Assembly (NCBI RefSeq): GCF_900114285.1 | Contig: NZ_FOSN01000005.1 | Span: forward strand, 165,887-229,886 | DNA from: Methylocapsa palsarum | GTDB taxonomy: Bacteria > Pseudomonadota > Alphaproteobacteria > Rhizobiales > Beijerinckiaceae | Reading direction: 5' to 3' | DNA length: 64,000 nucleotides | Shown here: positions 31,443 through 40,653 of the stretch, one piece after another | How positions within the stretch are numbered: position 1 is the stretch's first letter | Layout of the letters: each line of letters starts with the position of its first letter | The notes under the pieces: model-generated | Database searches by the model: none | What the model was told of the DNA's origin: nothing | Seen by the model: only the letters and a program-made list of their open reading frames with translations | Program-made: the position numbers and the translations under genes

Positions 31443-32546
31443 ATGGGTCCGTTTCCGCACGACGCGCCGCCCGCCAGAATCAGCGCAGACAACCCGGCCG
31501 GCACGGACGGCTTTGAATTCGTGGAGTTCGCCGACGCCAATCCCGACGCACTGAAATCCCTGTTCGAGCGCATGGGATTCGCCCGTGTGGCCCGGCACAG
31601 GTCGCGCCCCGTGGACCTCTACCGTCAGGGCGGAGTCAATTATCTCCTCAACGCCGATGAGCATGGTTTCGCCGGACAATTCGTCAGACAGCACGGGCCT
31701 TGCGCCCCCGCCATGGCGTGGCGAGTTGTCGACGCGGACCACGCTTTCGCTCACGCCATCGCCCATGGCGCGCGGTCCTATCTTGGCGAGCGCGGCGAAA
31801 AGACCATCGACGCGCCCGCGATTGTCGGCGTCGGCGGAAGCCTTATTTATTTCATCGATCGATTCGGCGTCAAAGGTTCGCCCTATGCGGATGAGTTCGA
31901 CTGGATCGGCGAGCCGGATCCGACGCCAACCGGGGCCGGACTGACCTACATCGACCATCTGACCCATAACGTCCATCGCGGCCAAATGGACCGCTGGAGC
32001 GAGTTCTACAAATTCGCGTTCAATTTCCGCCAGATTCGTTTTTTCGACATCGAGGGACGAAAGACCGGCCTGTTCTCACGCGCGCTGACCTCGCCGTGCG
32101 GACGCATCCGGATTCCCATCAACGAGTCCGCCGACGACAAAAGCCAGATCGAGGAATTTCTGCGCGCCTACAAGGGTGAAGGCATCCAACACATCGCCTG
32201 CGGCAGCGACGACGCTTACAAAACGGTCAGGAGCCTCGCCGCGAAAGGTTTGGCCTTCATGCCGCCCCCGCCCCAAGCCTATTATGACAAGCTCGCCGAG
32301 CGCCTGCCCCACCACGGCGAACCGCTGGAGGAGTTGCGCGCGAGCGGGTTGTTGCTCGACGGCGAAGTGGTTGAGGGCGAAAAGCCGAAGCTGCTGTTGC
32401 AGATTTTCTCGACCACCGTCATCGGGCCGATCTTCTTCGAATTCATCCAGCGCAAGGGCGACGAAGGCTTCGGTGAAGGGAATTTCAAGGCATTGTTCGA
32501 ATCGATCGAGGAGGATCAGATTCGAAGGGGAGTGTTGACGGCGTAG
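31443..32546 (+). CDS. hppD: 4-hydroxyphenylpyruvate dioxygenase
   Basis: Converts 4-hydroxyphenylpyruvate to homogentisate, the entry to the tyrosine/homogentisate pathway. The 367-residue protein has the three non-haem iron ligands in place: His172 (YIDHLTHNV), His250 (GIQHIACGSDD) and Glu333 (GPIFFEFIQRKGD), the last within the typical C-terminal RKGDEGFGEGNFKALFESIE. GGGAG lies before the ATG. It leads the hppD-hmgA-fahA-maiA cluster; 250 bp separate it from hmgA, so hmgA may have its own promoter. Confidence 0.96.
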   Translation: MGPFPHDAPPARISADNPAGTDGFEFVEFADANPDALKSLFERMGFARVARHRSRPVDLYRQGGVNYLLNADEHGFAGQFVRQHGPCAPAMAWRVVDADHAFAHAIAHGARSYLGERGEKTIDAPAIVGVGGSLIYFIDRFGVKGSPYADEFDWIGEPDPTPTGAGLTYIDHLTHNVHRGQMDRWSEFYKFAFNFRQIRFFDIEGRKTGLFSRALTSPCGRIRIPINESADDKSQIEEFLRAYKGEGIQHIACGSDDAYKTVRSLAAKGLAFMPPPPQAYYDKLAERLPHHGEPLEELRASGLLLDGEVVEGEKPKLLLQIFSTTVIGPIFFEFIQRKGDEGFGEGNFKALFESIEEDQIRRGVLTA

Positions 32547-32796
32547 CGGACCGCTCAAGAACAAAAAATATGTTAGACGGCATGTACGCGTCGCTCTTCC
32601 TTGTGATCCCGGAGAATCGCGTCCGGCACCTCCCGGAAAGACGTCTGCGCGACGAAATCCTGGCGTATCGACGCAGCCCCGGCACTGATTTTTTTTCGAG
32701 CTACCTCCGCCGGTCTCCCAGTGAGAAATGCGGGCCGACGCCGTGAGTCGACCATCCGGCAAAATGCTTTATCCTGCTCCTCAAAAGAGGCGCGCC

Positions 32797-34122
32797 ATGC
32801 CTGAGGCTATGAAATCTCCCGCCTATATGTCCGGCTTCGGCAACGATTTCGAGACCGAGGCTTTGCCAGGCGCTCTGCCGCAGGGGCAGAACTCGCCTCA
32901 ACGCTGCCCTTACGGCCTCTATGCCGAGCAATTGTCCGGCTCGCCCTTCACCGCGCCGCGCGGCCAGAACGAGCGCTCCTGGCTTTACCGGATGCGCCCC
33001 TCGGTCCGGCATGTCGGCCGCTTCCACAAGATCGACCTGCCCTATTGGAAAACGGCGCCCCATCACGTCGATCACGCCCTGCCGCTGGGGCAATTGCGCT
33101 GGAATCCCTCGCCGATTCCCACTGAGGCGCTGACCTTCCTCACCGGCCTCAAAACCATGACCACCTGCGGCGACGTCAACACCCAGACCGGGATGGCGGC
33201 GCATGTCTATGCCGCGACGCAACCGATGACGGACGAATATTTCTACAACGCCGACGGCGAATTGCTGATCGTTCCCGAAACCGGCGGCCTGTCCATCGCC
33301 ACCGAATTCGGCCTCATCGAAGCCGGCCCCGGCGATATCGCGCTCATTCCGCGCGGGGTGAAGTTCAAGGCCGCGCCCGTTGACGGACCTTCGCGCGGCT
33401 ATGTCTGCGAGAACTACGGCGCCAAATTCCGGCTTCCCGAACGCGGGCCAATCGGCGCCAATTGCCTCGCCAATCCTCGCGATTTCAAGATTCCGGTCGC
33501 GGCCTACGAGGACAAGGAGACGCCCTGCCGCATCACGGTCAAATGGTGCGGCGGTTTTCATCAAACGCAGATCGATCATTCTCCGCTCGACGTCGTCGCT
33601 TGGCACGGCAATTACGCGCCCTGCAAATATGATCTGCGCACATTCTCGCCGGTCGGCGCGATCCTGTTCGACCACCCTGATCCGTCGATCTTCACGGTGC
33701 TGACCGCGCCCTCGGGCGAGGCCGGGACGGCGAACGTCGATTTCGTGATCTTCCCGGAACGCTGGCTCGTCGCCGAACATTCGTTCCGGCCGCCGTGGTA
33801 TCATATGAATATCATGAGCGAGTTCATGGGCCTGATCTACGGGCGATATGACGCCAAGGCGGAAGGCTTCGCGCCGGGCGGAATGTCGCTGCACAATTGC
33901 ATGCTGCCGCATGGTCCCGACACACAGGCGTTCGAGGCGGCCTCGACAGCCGCGCTGGCGCCGGTCAAACTGACGAATACGCTCGCCTTCATGTTCGAGA
34001 CGAGATTTCCGCAGCACCTGACCCGCTACGCCGCCGAACTCGAAACCCTGCAGCCCGATTACCCGGACTGCTGGAGCGGCCTCGAAAAACATTTTGACCC
34101 GGCAAAGCGGGAGCCGACATGA
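32797..34122 (+). CDS. hmgA: Homogentisate 1,2-dioxygenase
   Basis: Opens the ring of homogentisate to maleylacetoacetate using non-haem iron. The 441-residue product starts [22 protein letters not shown] (AGAGG before the ATG) and contains the family's [23 protein letters not shown] and [12 protein letters not shown] segments, whose His and Glu residues bind the iron. The stop overlaps the ATG of fahA (ATGA), so the two are coupled. An in-frame extension to 32728 lacks a ribosome-binding site and is not used. Confidence 0.96.
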   Translation: MPEAMKSPAYMSGFGNDFETEALPGALPQGQNSPQRCPYGLYAEQLSGSPFTAPRGQNERSWLYRMRPSVRHVGRFHKIDLPYWKTAPHHVDHALPLGQLRWNPSPIPTEALTFLTGLKTMTTCGDVNTQTGMAAHVYAATQPMTDEYFYNADGELLIVPETGGLSIATEFGLIEAGPGDIALIPRGVKFKAAPVDGPSRGYVCENYGAKFRLPERGPIGANCLANPRDFKIPVAAYEDKETPCRITVKWCGGFHQTQIDHSPLDVVAWHGNYAPCKYDLRTFSPVGAILFDHPDPSIFTVLTAPSGEAGTANVDFVIFPERWLVAEHSFRPPWYHMNIMSEFMGLIYGRYDAKAEGFAPGGMSLHNCMLPHGPDTQAFEAASTAALAPVKLTNTLAFMFETRFPQHLTRYAAELETLQPDYPDCWSGLEKHFDPAKREPT

Positions 34123-35135
34123 AACTGGCGAGTCTCAAGGCCGAGGGCCGCGACGGCTCGCTCGCCGTCGTCTCCCGCGACCTCACCCGCGCGACGCTCG
34201 CGCGCGCGATTGCGCCAACGCTGCAACATGCGCTCGACAATTGGTCCGATGCGGAACCCCGGCTGCGGGCTCTGGCCGCCGAACTCGAGCTTCGCGCGAT
34301 CCCGGACTTTCGCTTTCACGAGCACGACGCGCTGTCGCCGCTTCCCCGAGCCTACCAATGGCTCGACGGCTCCGCCTATGTGAACCACGTCGAACTGGTG
34401 CGCAAGGCGCGCGGCGCCGAGATGCCCGAGCGGTTCTGGACCGATCCGCTGATGTACCAGGGCGGCTCGGATTCGTTCCTCGCTCCCCGGGCGCCGATGC
34501 CGCTCGCAAACGAGGCCTGGGGACTTGATTTCGAGGGAGAGGTTGCGGTCATCACCGGCGATGTCGCTACCGGCGCGAGCGCTGCTGCTGCGAAATCCGC
34601 CATCGCGCTCGTCATGCTGGCGAACGACGTCTCCTTGCGCAACCTGATCCCGGACGAACTCGCCAAGGGGTTCGGGTTTGTGCAGTCGAAACCCTCCTCC
34701 GCGTTTTCTCCGGTCGCCGTGACGCCAGACGAACTGGGACCGGCCTGGGACGGGCGGCGCGTCCATCTGCCCCTGCTCGTCAGCCTCAACGGAAGGCCGT
34801 TCGGCCTTGCGGACGCTGGCCTCGACATGACCTTCGACTTCCCGGCTCTCATCGCCCATGCGGCGAAGACAAGACCGCTCTGTGCGGGAACGATCATCGG
34901 TTCGGGAACGGTCTCAAACAGGGACGCCAAGGGCGGTCCGGGCCGGCCGGTCGGCCAGGGCGGGCGCGGCTATTCCTGCCTCGCCGAACTGCGCACCTTC
35001 GAAATCTTGACGGAGGGCGCGGTCAAGACGCCCTTCCTGCGCTCCGGCGATTGCGTTCGTATCGAAATGAAGGATTTCGATGGACAATCCATCTTCGGGG
35101 CCATCGAACAGACCGTTCATCCATCAGCGTCCTGA
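34119..35135 (+). CDS. fahA: Fumarylacetoacetate hydrolase family protein
   Basis: Last step of the pathway: splits fumarylacetoacetate into fumarate and acetoacetate. The 338-residue product has [38 protein letters not shown] (metal-binding Glu/Asp), [15 protein letters not shown] and GSGTVSN, the pattern of the short bacterial FAH group. It overlaps hmgA by 4 bp and is followed 10 bp later by maiA. Acetoacetate from this step could feed the bdhA/adc genes at 44-46 kb. Confidence 0.93.
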   Translation: MKLASLKAEGRDGSLAVVSRDLTRATLARAIAPTLQHALDNWSDAEPRLRALAAELELRAIPDFRFHEHDALSPLPRAYQWLDGSAYVNHVELVRKARGAEMPERFWTDPLMYQGGSDSFLAPRAPMPLANEAWGLDFEGEVAVITGDVATGASAAAAKSAIALVMLANDVSLRNLIPDELAKGFGFVQSKPSSAFSPVAVTPDELGPAWDGRRVHLPLLVSLNGRPFGLADAGLDMTFDFPALIAHAAKTRPLCAGTIIGSGTVSNRDAKGGPGRPVGQGGRGYSCLAELRTFEILTEGAVKTPFLRSGDCVRIEMKDFDGQSIFGAIEQTVHPSAS

Positions 35136-35145
35136 GCGAGGCGAT

Positions 35146-35799
35146 ATGACGGACTCCGTACTCTCTGAATATTGGCGATCGAGCGCGTCCTACAGAGTGC
35201 GGATCGCGCTGAACCTCAAGGAGATCACCGCCCGGCGGGCTTTCGTGCATCTGCGCGAGGACGCCCAGCATGACGCGGCGTTCCGGGCGCTCAATCCGGC
35301 TGGTCTCGTCCCGGTCTGGCGCGATCCGGACGGGTTCACGCTGTCCCAGTCGCTCGCCATTATCGAATATCTCGACGAGGCCTATCCCGATCCGCCGCTC
35401 ATGCCGGCCGACCTGAGATTACGGGCGGTCTGCCGCGAGATCGCCTATACGATCGCCTGCGACATTCATCCGCTCGGCAATGTCGGCGTGCTCGAAACTC
35501 TGGCCAAGGATTACGGCGTGGACAGCGGCGCCCGCGTCGCCTGGGCCAGGCGCTGGATTGCGCGCGGTTTCCCGTCCATCGAGGCGCGGTTGACGGCGAT
35601 AGCCGGCCGGCACGCGATCGGCGACCAAATCACCCTCGCCGACATATGCCTGACGCCCCAGGTCTATAATGCGCGCCGGTTCGGTCTCGATCTTTCGCCC
35701 TACCCGCGCATCGTCGATGTCGACGCGGCGGCGCGGGAGGTCGCGGCGTTCGCGTCCGCCGCGCCGGAGCACCAGCCCGACGCGGACAAGACCATCTGA
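35146..35799 (+). CDS. maiA: Maleylacetoacetate isomerase (zeta-class GST)
   Basis: Isomerises maleylacetoacetate to fumarylacetoacetate with glutathione. The 217-residue protein has a thioredoxin-fold N-terminal domain with WRSSASYRVRIALNLK (the zeta-class SSxSxRVRIAL motif, here SSAS rather than the common SSCS), NPAGLVPVW and LSQSLAIIEYLDE, then a helical C-terminal domain with ADICLTPQVYNARRFG. GCGAGGCG precedes ATG 35146. It is the fourth gene of the homogentisate unit. Confidence 0.94.
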   Translation: MTDSVLSEYWRSSASYRVRIALNLKEITARRAFVHLREDAQHDAAFRALNPAGLVPVWRDPDGFTLSQSLAIIEYLDEAYPDPPLMPADLRLRAVCREIAYTIACDIHPLGNVGVLETLAKDYGVDSGARVAWARRWIARGFPSIEARLTAIAGRHAIGDQITLADICLTPQVYNARRFGLDLSPYPRIVDVDAAAREVAAFASAAPEHQPDADKTI

Positions 35800-35813
35800 A
35801 AGAGGGCGTCGGG

Positions 35814-36287
35814 TTAAGGCTGCGCGGACGACTGCTCCTCGGCGCGCTTGCGAGACTGCGCCGCGAGAACTTCGTTGATCTTGTCGCAGGCCGGAATGCG
35901 GTCGGTGGCGCATTCGGTGGCGGCTCCGATATTCGCCGCCCTGGCCTTTTCGATAAATCCCCGCTCCGCCGTCAGCGCGGCGCAGATTTCCTTGGCCTTG
36001 GCGTTAGGCAAATTGCTCTTGCCCAGCAAATCGGAAAGCGTCGGCTGGTCCTCGTTCGCGGGCTCGTTAGGGTCAGGGTTCAGCGCCATGCAAATGGGAT
36101 CGATGTCCTGCGGGAGGAGCTTCGTCTCTTTGACAAGATCCCTGAAATGCTGGATCGCATCGTCAAGAGCCGTCAGAGCCGAAAGAAACGCCGTCGTGGC
36201 GGCCTCCGTTTTGCTCGCGTCGGCCTTGACCGGCGTCGCGGCGACTCCAACAAGGAGAGCGGCGCAGAAGAACAGTTTGCGGTTCAT
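35814..36287 (-). CDS. Secreted helical protein of unknown function
   Basis: A 157-residue product with a signal peptide (MNRKLFFCAALLVGVAATPVKA) and a mature part made of short amphipathic helices, with four Cys (DPICMALN, AKEICAALT, ATECATDRIPACDK) that could form two disulphides. AAGGAT lies before ATG 36287. The protein at 43799-44128 in this window has a similar plan (MNRKRLAALMF, secreted, Ala/Lys-rich, paired Cys) but I see no clear homology. No function can be assigned. Confidence 0.65.
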   Translation of the reverse strand: MNRKLFFCAALLVGVAATPVKADASKTEAATTAFLSALTALDDAIQHFRDLVKETKLLPQDIDPICMALNPDPNEPANEDQPTLSDLLGKSNLPNAKAKEICAALTAERGFIEKARAANIGAATECATDRIPACDKINEVLAAQSRKRAEEQSSAQP

Positions 36288-36401
36288 ATCGGATCCTTGA
36301 GCGGAGGAGAGCGTCATGACGTCTCCATTTTTCAATTTTTCTTTTGTTGAGGCTGACGCCGCAGCCGGTTTGTCGGAGGACATATAGTCCATGCCGCTCG
36401 G

Positions 36402-36959
36402 TCACAAAAGGGGCGTCTCGGGTTCCGCGGGCGCCAGCGTGCGGCCGCTGTCCTGCCATCCTTCCACGCCTTCGGGATACCAATAGACGGCGCGGTGGCC
36501 GTAGCCGATCGCGCGCTTCGCCGCATTCCAGCTTCCCCAGCATCGCAGATGACAATAAAAAACCAGCGGACGATCGAGATCGCCGTCAGCCGCCTTGGCC
36601 AGCCGCAGCCGGAAGAACTCGTTCATCCGCGGATCCAGCTGCGCCGCTCCCGCCCCCGGAATCCAGATGCTTCCCGCAATATTGCGATGCGGCGGAGGAG
36701 TCCAGACACTGCCGGGGGCACGAGTGTCGGGTCGGCGCGGAGCTTCCGCGACGTCGATCAGAGCGAGGCCTCCGGCCGCGATCAGCGCAGCCATGTCTTG
36801 TGTTTGCAGGACGCGGCCGCCCGTCAGGGTCGCCGGCGTCTCGCCTTGCATGGGTCCGGACCAGTAATCGTTTGGTTCGGGCGCCGCGGCGAAGGCGGCC
36901 GCGCAGAACGTCAGCAGCGCCGCCACAGAGGCAAGGGATTCGAACTTGCGAATGGTCAT
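36402..36959 (-). CDS. Quinoprotein-associated rhodanese-like CXXXCW protein
   Basis: A 185-residue exported protein (signal peptide SLASVAALLTFCAAAFAA) of the type annotated as PQQ-dependent catabolism-associated CXXCW motif protein (TIGR03865 style). The signature is LVFYCHLRCWGSWNAAKRA; the rest is a degenerate rhodanese fold with LIDVAEAPRRPD and GWQDSG. Such proteins occur beside PQQ alcohol/methanol dehydrogenases and are thought to help electron transfer or maturation in the periplasm. The start codon shares a base with the stop of the SoxYZ-like gene, and the MBL hydrolase lies upstream: one operon of three. Confidence 0.85.
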   Translation of the reverse strand: MTIRKFESLASVAALLTFCAAAFAAAPEPNDYWSGPMQGETPATLTGGRVLQTQDMAALIAAGGLALIDVAEAPRRPDTRAPGSVWTPPPHRNIAGSIWIPGAGAAQLDPRMNEFFRLRLAKAADGDLDRPLVFYCHLRCWGSWNAAKRAIGYGHRAVYWYPEGVEGWQDSGRTLAPAEPETPLL

Positions 36960-37756
36960 CAGCTTCCCTGCGGACCCAGATCGAAACTGCTTTCGAACAG
37001 CGCCCCCGAACTGTCGCGCGCGCTGACGGCGAGCTTTCCCTTTTGACTCGTCCTGACTCCGAACGTGATGGCGGGATCCGTCGCCATGGAGATATCGGTT
37101 TCGAGGCGGAAGACAATTTCGTTGTTGTAGGTCGCCTCGATCGTCTTGAGGAAACGCGCCGGCGTGTAGAGTCTTGTAACCTGGTCCATCTGCATGCCGT
37201 TGAAATTCGGGTGGCGGACGAGAAGTTGCGCCTCTACCGAACCATCGCCGGACGATTGCTCAGAGGCGCGCAGTTTCATCCTGCCGATGTCGGCGAGAGC
37301 CGCCGGATCGTAGGATCCCGCCGGCGCCGAACATCCGCCGGCGGCCTTCACAAACCGGCGGGTCGCGAAAAGTTCGCCCGTCAAGGTTTCCTCGACAGCG
37401 TGGATGTAGGTGTATTGATTGACGCGCACGCGCAGCTTCAGACTGCGCGGATCGCCGGCGGGCCCGAATGCGACATGAGCCGCAAGAGGAGCCGGATTGT
37501 CGTCGATCAGAAGATAGACGGCCTTGACCTGCGAGGGATTCGCCACATTGATCGTCACAGGAACGAGCGCCGCGTCCATGGCGCGGTCGGGCGCGTCCAG
37601 ACTGATTTTATCCGATCCTTCGAGGATTGGCCTTTGACCGAAAAAGCTCTGGCGCAGATCGTTCCAGCGTTCGGCCCTGGCGGTCTCGTCGTCCGCCGCC
37701 ATCGCCGCAGGCGCAATCGCGGCGAAGAGGACCAGCGCCAAACAAAATCGTGTCAT
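36959..37756 (-). CDS. Quinoprotein dehydrogenase-associated SoxYZ-like carrier
   Basis: A 265-residue periplasmic protein with a signal peptide (FCLALVLFAAIAPAAMA). The N-terminal half is SoxY-like (DAALVPVTINVANPSQVKAVYLLIDDNPAPLA) and the C-terminal half SoxZ-like (AQLLVRHPNFNGMQMDQVTRLYTPARFL, then DISMATDPAITFGV), a known fused carrier linked with PQQ dehydrogenases rather than sulfur oxidation. The SoxY carrier cysteine region is represented by KAAGGCSAPAGSYD. GAGGAG precedes ATG 37756. Middle gene of the relay operon. No soxXA or soxB is present. Confidence 0.87.
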   Translation of the reverse strand: MTRFCLALVLFAAIAPAAMAADDETARAERWNDLRQSFFGQRPILEGSDKISLDAPDRAMDAALVPVTINVANPSQVKAVYLLIDDNPAPLAAHVAFGPAGDPRSLKLRVRVNQYTYIHAVEETLTGELFATRRFVKAAGGCSAPAGSYDPAALADIGRMKLRASEQSSGDGSVEAQLLVRHPNFNGMQMDQVTRLYTPARFLKTIEATYNNEIVFRLETDISMATDPAITFGVRTSQKGKLAVSARDSSGALFESSFDLGPQGS

Positions 37757-37781
37757 TCGCGACTCCTCTCGCCGGGCGAAC

Positions 37782-38768
37782 TCATCGCCACTCGATTTCC
37801 TTATAGGCTTCGATGACGTTGCGTCCATTGTAGTCGTCAAAAAGTTTCCATGCGGCGCGTTCCGATTGGGCGACGCTTTTCGCCGCCGCGTCGATGCCGA
37901 TATTTTTTTCGACCGCCGCCTCTGTTTCGCGTTGCAACACGGCGAGGTAGCCATCGAGCGCGGCGGCGCCCTGAGGCCAGGCGACTGACGCCGGACCATG
38001 TCCGGGAACGGCGCGCGGGACGCCTGTTTGCTTCAGATCGGCGAGGACGTCGCGCCAGCCCTGGAGGCTGCCGTCGAGCGAGGGCGCGCGCCCCACAAAA
38101 AGCAGATCCGCGGGAAACAGCGTCCCGGTTTTCCGATCGAGCAGACTAAGGTCGGTCGACGTGTGAGCCGGAGAATGGGCGCTGATCTCGATGACGCGGT
38201 CGCCAAGGTCGATCTCGCTTTTTCCGCGCGCCTCCATCTTTGGCGCGACGATGGAGCCGACCCGATCCTCGCCGAGAATTTCCGCAAGAACGCCGCGATA
38301 ATAGGCCCCCCGTTGTTGCAGCGCTTCGGCAAGACGGTAATGCCCGATAAAGACCGGATCGTCGCCGCTGAACGCGCTTGCGCCGAAGATATGGTCCGGA
38401 TGGATGTGGCTCATCACGACATAACGGATCGGAAGGCTGGTCTTCGCCCGGATCGCGGAGCGCAAACGCTCGCCGTCCGTCAGACTTCCGCCCGGATCCG
38501 TGACGAGCACGCCGTCGCGGCCAATGATGAAGCCGATATTGGCGATGGCGTCGGCGTTCGCCTTTGTCGCGTCTTCGTCGACGCCGCGCCGGACATGAAT
38601 CCCCTCCGCGATCTCCTCGGTGGGCCAGGGGCCTTCCGCCGCGAACGCGCCGGGGCCGGCGCCCGGCAGGCAGCAGAGGCAGAAACCGCCGAGAACAAAG
38701 CTCCGCCGCGTCGGGGAGATTTGCCGCGCGTCAGACGCGGGCGTGCGGAACTGCGCGCCGTCGCTCAT
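37782..38768 (-). CDS. Quinoprotein relay system zinc metallohydrolase (MBL fold)
   Basis: A 328-residue metallo-beta-lactamase-fold hydrolase exported with a twin-arginine-type signal (SPTRRSFVLGGFCLCCLPGAGPGAFA). Zinc ligands are visible in VVMSHIHPDHIFGASAF (HxHxDH), AHSPAHTSTDL, DLLFVG and VPGHGP. This matches the hydrolase regularly encoded with the SoxYZ-like carrier and CXXXCW protein near PQQ dehydrogenases. GGAGGAG precedes the ATG. First gene of the operon and a likely Tat substrate. No PQQ dehydrogenase gene lies within the surrounding 10 kb. Confidence 0.87.
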   Translation of the reverse strand: MSDGAQFRTPASDARQISPTRRSFVLGGFCLCCLPGAGPGAFAAEGPWPTEEIAEGIHVRRGVDEDATKANADAIANIGFIIGRDGVLVTDPGGSLTDGERLRSAIRAKTSLPIRYVVMSHIHPDHIFGASAFSGDDPVFIGHYRLAEALQQRGAYYRGVLAEILGEDRVGSIVAPKMEARGKSEIDLGDRVIEISAHSPAHTSTDLSLLDRKTGTLFPADLLFVGRAPSLDGSLQGWRDVLADLKQTGVPRAVPGHGPASVAWPQGAAALDGYLAVLQRETEAAVEKNIGIDAAAKSVAQSERAAWKLFDDYNGRNVIEAYKEIEWR

Positions 38769-38875
38769 GTCTCCTCCCGGTTGGGGCTCCGAACAACGGT
38801 CCTTGAGGACTGCCGGGCCGCCGGACTTTTATCCCGGCGCCGAAGCGGCGGCAAATCCCGCCAAGCGGCGGCCGC

Positions 38876-39736
38876 TCAGAGACGGGCGAGGAGCGCCGCC
38901 TTTTTCGCCGCAAATTCCTCTTCGGTCAGGATGTTTTTCTGGCGAAGGTCCGCGAGCCGTTCGATGGTCGTCAGAATGTCGTCGGCTGAACTCTGTTGCG
39001 GTTCCGGCGGTCTTGCGGCGGCGAGTGGGGCGGCGACCGCAGTCGGTTCGAAATCAGGCGGAACGGGAGCGGATTTTGGCAAGGGAGCAGCCTCGGCCAA
39101 ACCGGACGCGGGAGGTTCCGGCGCATGGACGCTCGCGGGAGACGCCAAAGGCAGATCGGCGACGCGCACCAGCCCGTATTGGCTCGTGAACGTCAGAGAT
39201 TGATCGCCGCCCTGCTGCTGGGAGAAGCCGCTGACGATATGGTCGCCGGTGTCGTAGACGCTGACCCGGTCGCCCTGCCGGATGGCGAGGCGGCGCGAAC
39301 CCGGAAAGCAGGCGTAGCGTAAATCGTTTTGGGCGCCGGTCGACGACGGCGCGCCAAGATCGCCCGGCCACCATTGGCCCGAGGACGAGTTCGGCCCCGG
39401 CACGAACAGACTGACACCGGCGGCGCCCTGACTTTGCGTTTGCGAACTTCCCGGCGCGACGCTGAACATCGGCTGATTGCGCAGGAGCGTCGACAATTCG
39501 CCACAGAGCTGATCGACGCGGTATTTGAGCCCCTGATTGAACATGTCGCCAACCATGATCATCCCGCCCTGGGACCATTGTCCCATTCCGCCGAGATCGG
39601 GATGATTGAACTGGGCCTGATATCCGCCGCCTTGCGCGAGCGCCCGAAGCAAGGTTACGACCGCCTCGCGGCTTACCCCATGGCGCTGAGCGACGCCATC
39701 CAACAGCCGCAGCCCTTCGGGCGTCAAGTCCTGCAT
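38876..39736 (-). CDS. SHOCT-domain protein
   Basis: A 286-residue cytoplasmic-looking protein. The C-terminal ~33 residues (ILTTIERLADLRQKNILTEEEFAAKKAALLARL) are a clear SHOCT domain, a short oligomerisation element; the first ~110 residues (LTPEGLRLLDGVAQRHGVSREAVVTLLRALAQGGG) look helical, and a middle part has FVPGPNSSSGQWWPGDLG and YACFPGSRRLAIRQGDRVSVYDTGDHIVSG, which may be a small beta domain. A Pro/Ala-rich linker precedes SHOCT. Role unknown. Three tandem repeat elements lie just upstream. Confidence 0.75.
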   Translation of the reverse strand: MQDLTPEGLRLLDGVAQRHGVSREAVVTLLRALAQGGGYQAQFNHPDLGGMGQWSQGGMIMVGDMFNQGLKYRVDQLCGELSTLLRNQPMFSVAPGSSQTQSQGAAGVSLFVPGPNSSSGQWWPGDLGAPSSTGAQNDLRYACFPGSRRLAIRQGDRVSVYDTGDHIVSGFSQQQGGDQSLTFTSQYGLVRVADLPLASPASVHAPEPPASGLAEAAPLPKSAPVPPDFEPTAVAAPLAAARPPEPQQSSADDILTTIERLADLRQKNILTEEEFAAKKAALLARL

Positions 39737-39806
39737 CGGCCAGAAACTCCATAGGTGAGACGCGATTACCGATATGGATTGCGATTTTCTTGTTCGGTTG
39801 GGCCTG

Positions 39807-40142
39807 GAGCGCTTTCCGATCGCATGAAGTCATGCGATCGATCAGAAATCGCTCCAGAGTCAAAGCTTGAGCATATTCTTCTCGTTTGGATTGATTCACT
39901 CCAATCGGAATATGCTTGAGCGCTTTCCGATCGCATGAAGTCATGCGATCGATCAGAAATCGCTCCAGAGTCAAAGCTTGAGCATATTCTTCTCGTTTGG
40001 ATTGATTCACTCCAATCGGAATATGCTTGAGCGCTTTCCGATCGCATGAAGTCATGCGATCGATCAGAAATCGCTCCAGAGTCAAAGCTTGAGCATATTC
40101 TTCTCGTTTGGATTGATTCTCACCAATCGGAATATGCTCTAG
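39807..40142. repeat. Three tandem copies of the double-hairpin element (111-bp period)
   Basis: Copies begin at 39807, 39918 and 40029. Each carries the intact first hairpin. The second hairpin has a different core (GTTTGGATTGATTC then ACTCCAATC, or TCACCAATC in the third copy) from the 11308 copy. The array ends GCTCTAG; read on the minus strand its TAG (40139-40141) is the stop codon of the DUF188 gene. There are no spacers, so it is not a CRISPR array. The 402-bp gap 39737-40138 contains nothing else. Confidence 0.95.
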
Positions 40143-40621
40143 CAAGATCCGAACCCAGCTCTTTGCAATCGGACGATCGCGAGATCGAGAGCCTGCAGAA
40201 AGGCCGAGCGGTCGCGGGGCGAAAACGGTTTTGGGCCGCCGGTGGTCTCGCCCTGAGATCTGAGGCCGTCGAGCAAATTGCGGGTCGCGAGAGCCATCCC
40301 GATCGAGGCTTCCGTGAACGCCCGTCCGTTCGGCGCGATCACATCCGCCCCCGCCTTGACGCAGCGGTCGGCGAGAGGAACGTCGGCGGTCACCACGATA
40401 TCGCCCCGCGCGACCCGCCCGGCGATCCAGTCGTCGGCCGCGTCGGGACCGCTTGGGACGACGATCCGTTCGATTAAAGGATGTTTGGGCGCGAGGATCG
40501 GACTGTTCGCCACGACGAAGGTTTTGACGCCGCGCCGTTCGGCGACCCGGTAGGCCTCGCCCTTCACCGGGCAGGCGTCCGCGTCAATATAGAGGCAGAT
40601 TGCTCTGGCGCCGCCTGTCAT
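40139..40621 (-). CDS. YaiI/YqxD family protein (DUF188)
   Basis: A 160-residue protein of the DUF188/UPF0178 family, a PIN-like fold of unknown biochemical role. It begins [25 protein letters not shown] (DADACPVK signature), with [34 protein letters not shown] and TRNLLDGLR following. It ends GFGSC and the stop codon is supplied by the edge of the repeat array. It lies 32 bp downstream of the helicase gene. Confidence 0.9.
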   Translation of the reverse strand: MTGGARAICLYIDADACPVKGEAYRVAERRGVKTFVVANSPILAPKHPLIERIVVPSGPDAADDWIAGRVARGDIVVTADVPLADRCVKAGADVIAPNGRAFTEASIGMALATRNLLDGLRSQGETTGGPKPFSPRDRSAFLQALDLAIVRLQRAGFGSC

Positions 40622-40653
40622 GCGCTCACTCTGGCCGCTTCGCACGGGCGCCC

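Noticed and set aside
36959..38768. Sulfur-oxidation (sox) locus
   Set aside because: The SoxYZ-like protein is the fused type tied to quinoproteins; soxXA, soxB and soxCD are absent.
39807..40142. Regularly spaced repeats suggesting a CRISPR array
   Set aside because: The three units are contiguous 111-bp copies without variable spacers, and no cas gene is in the window.
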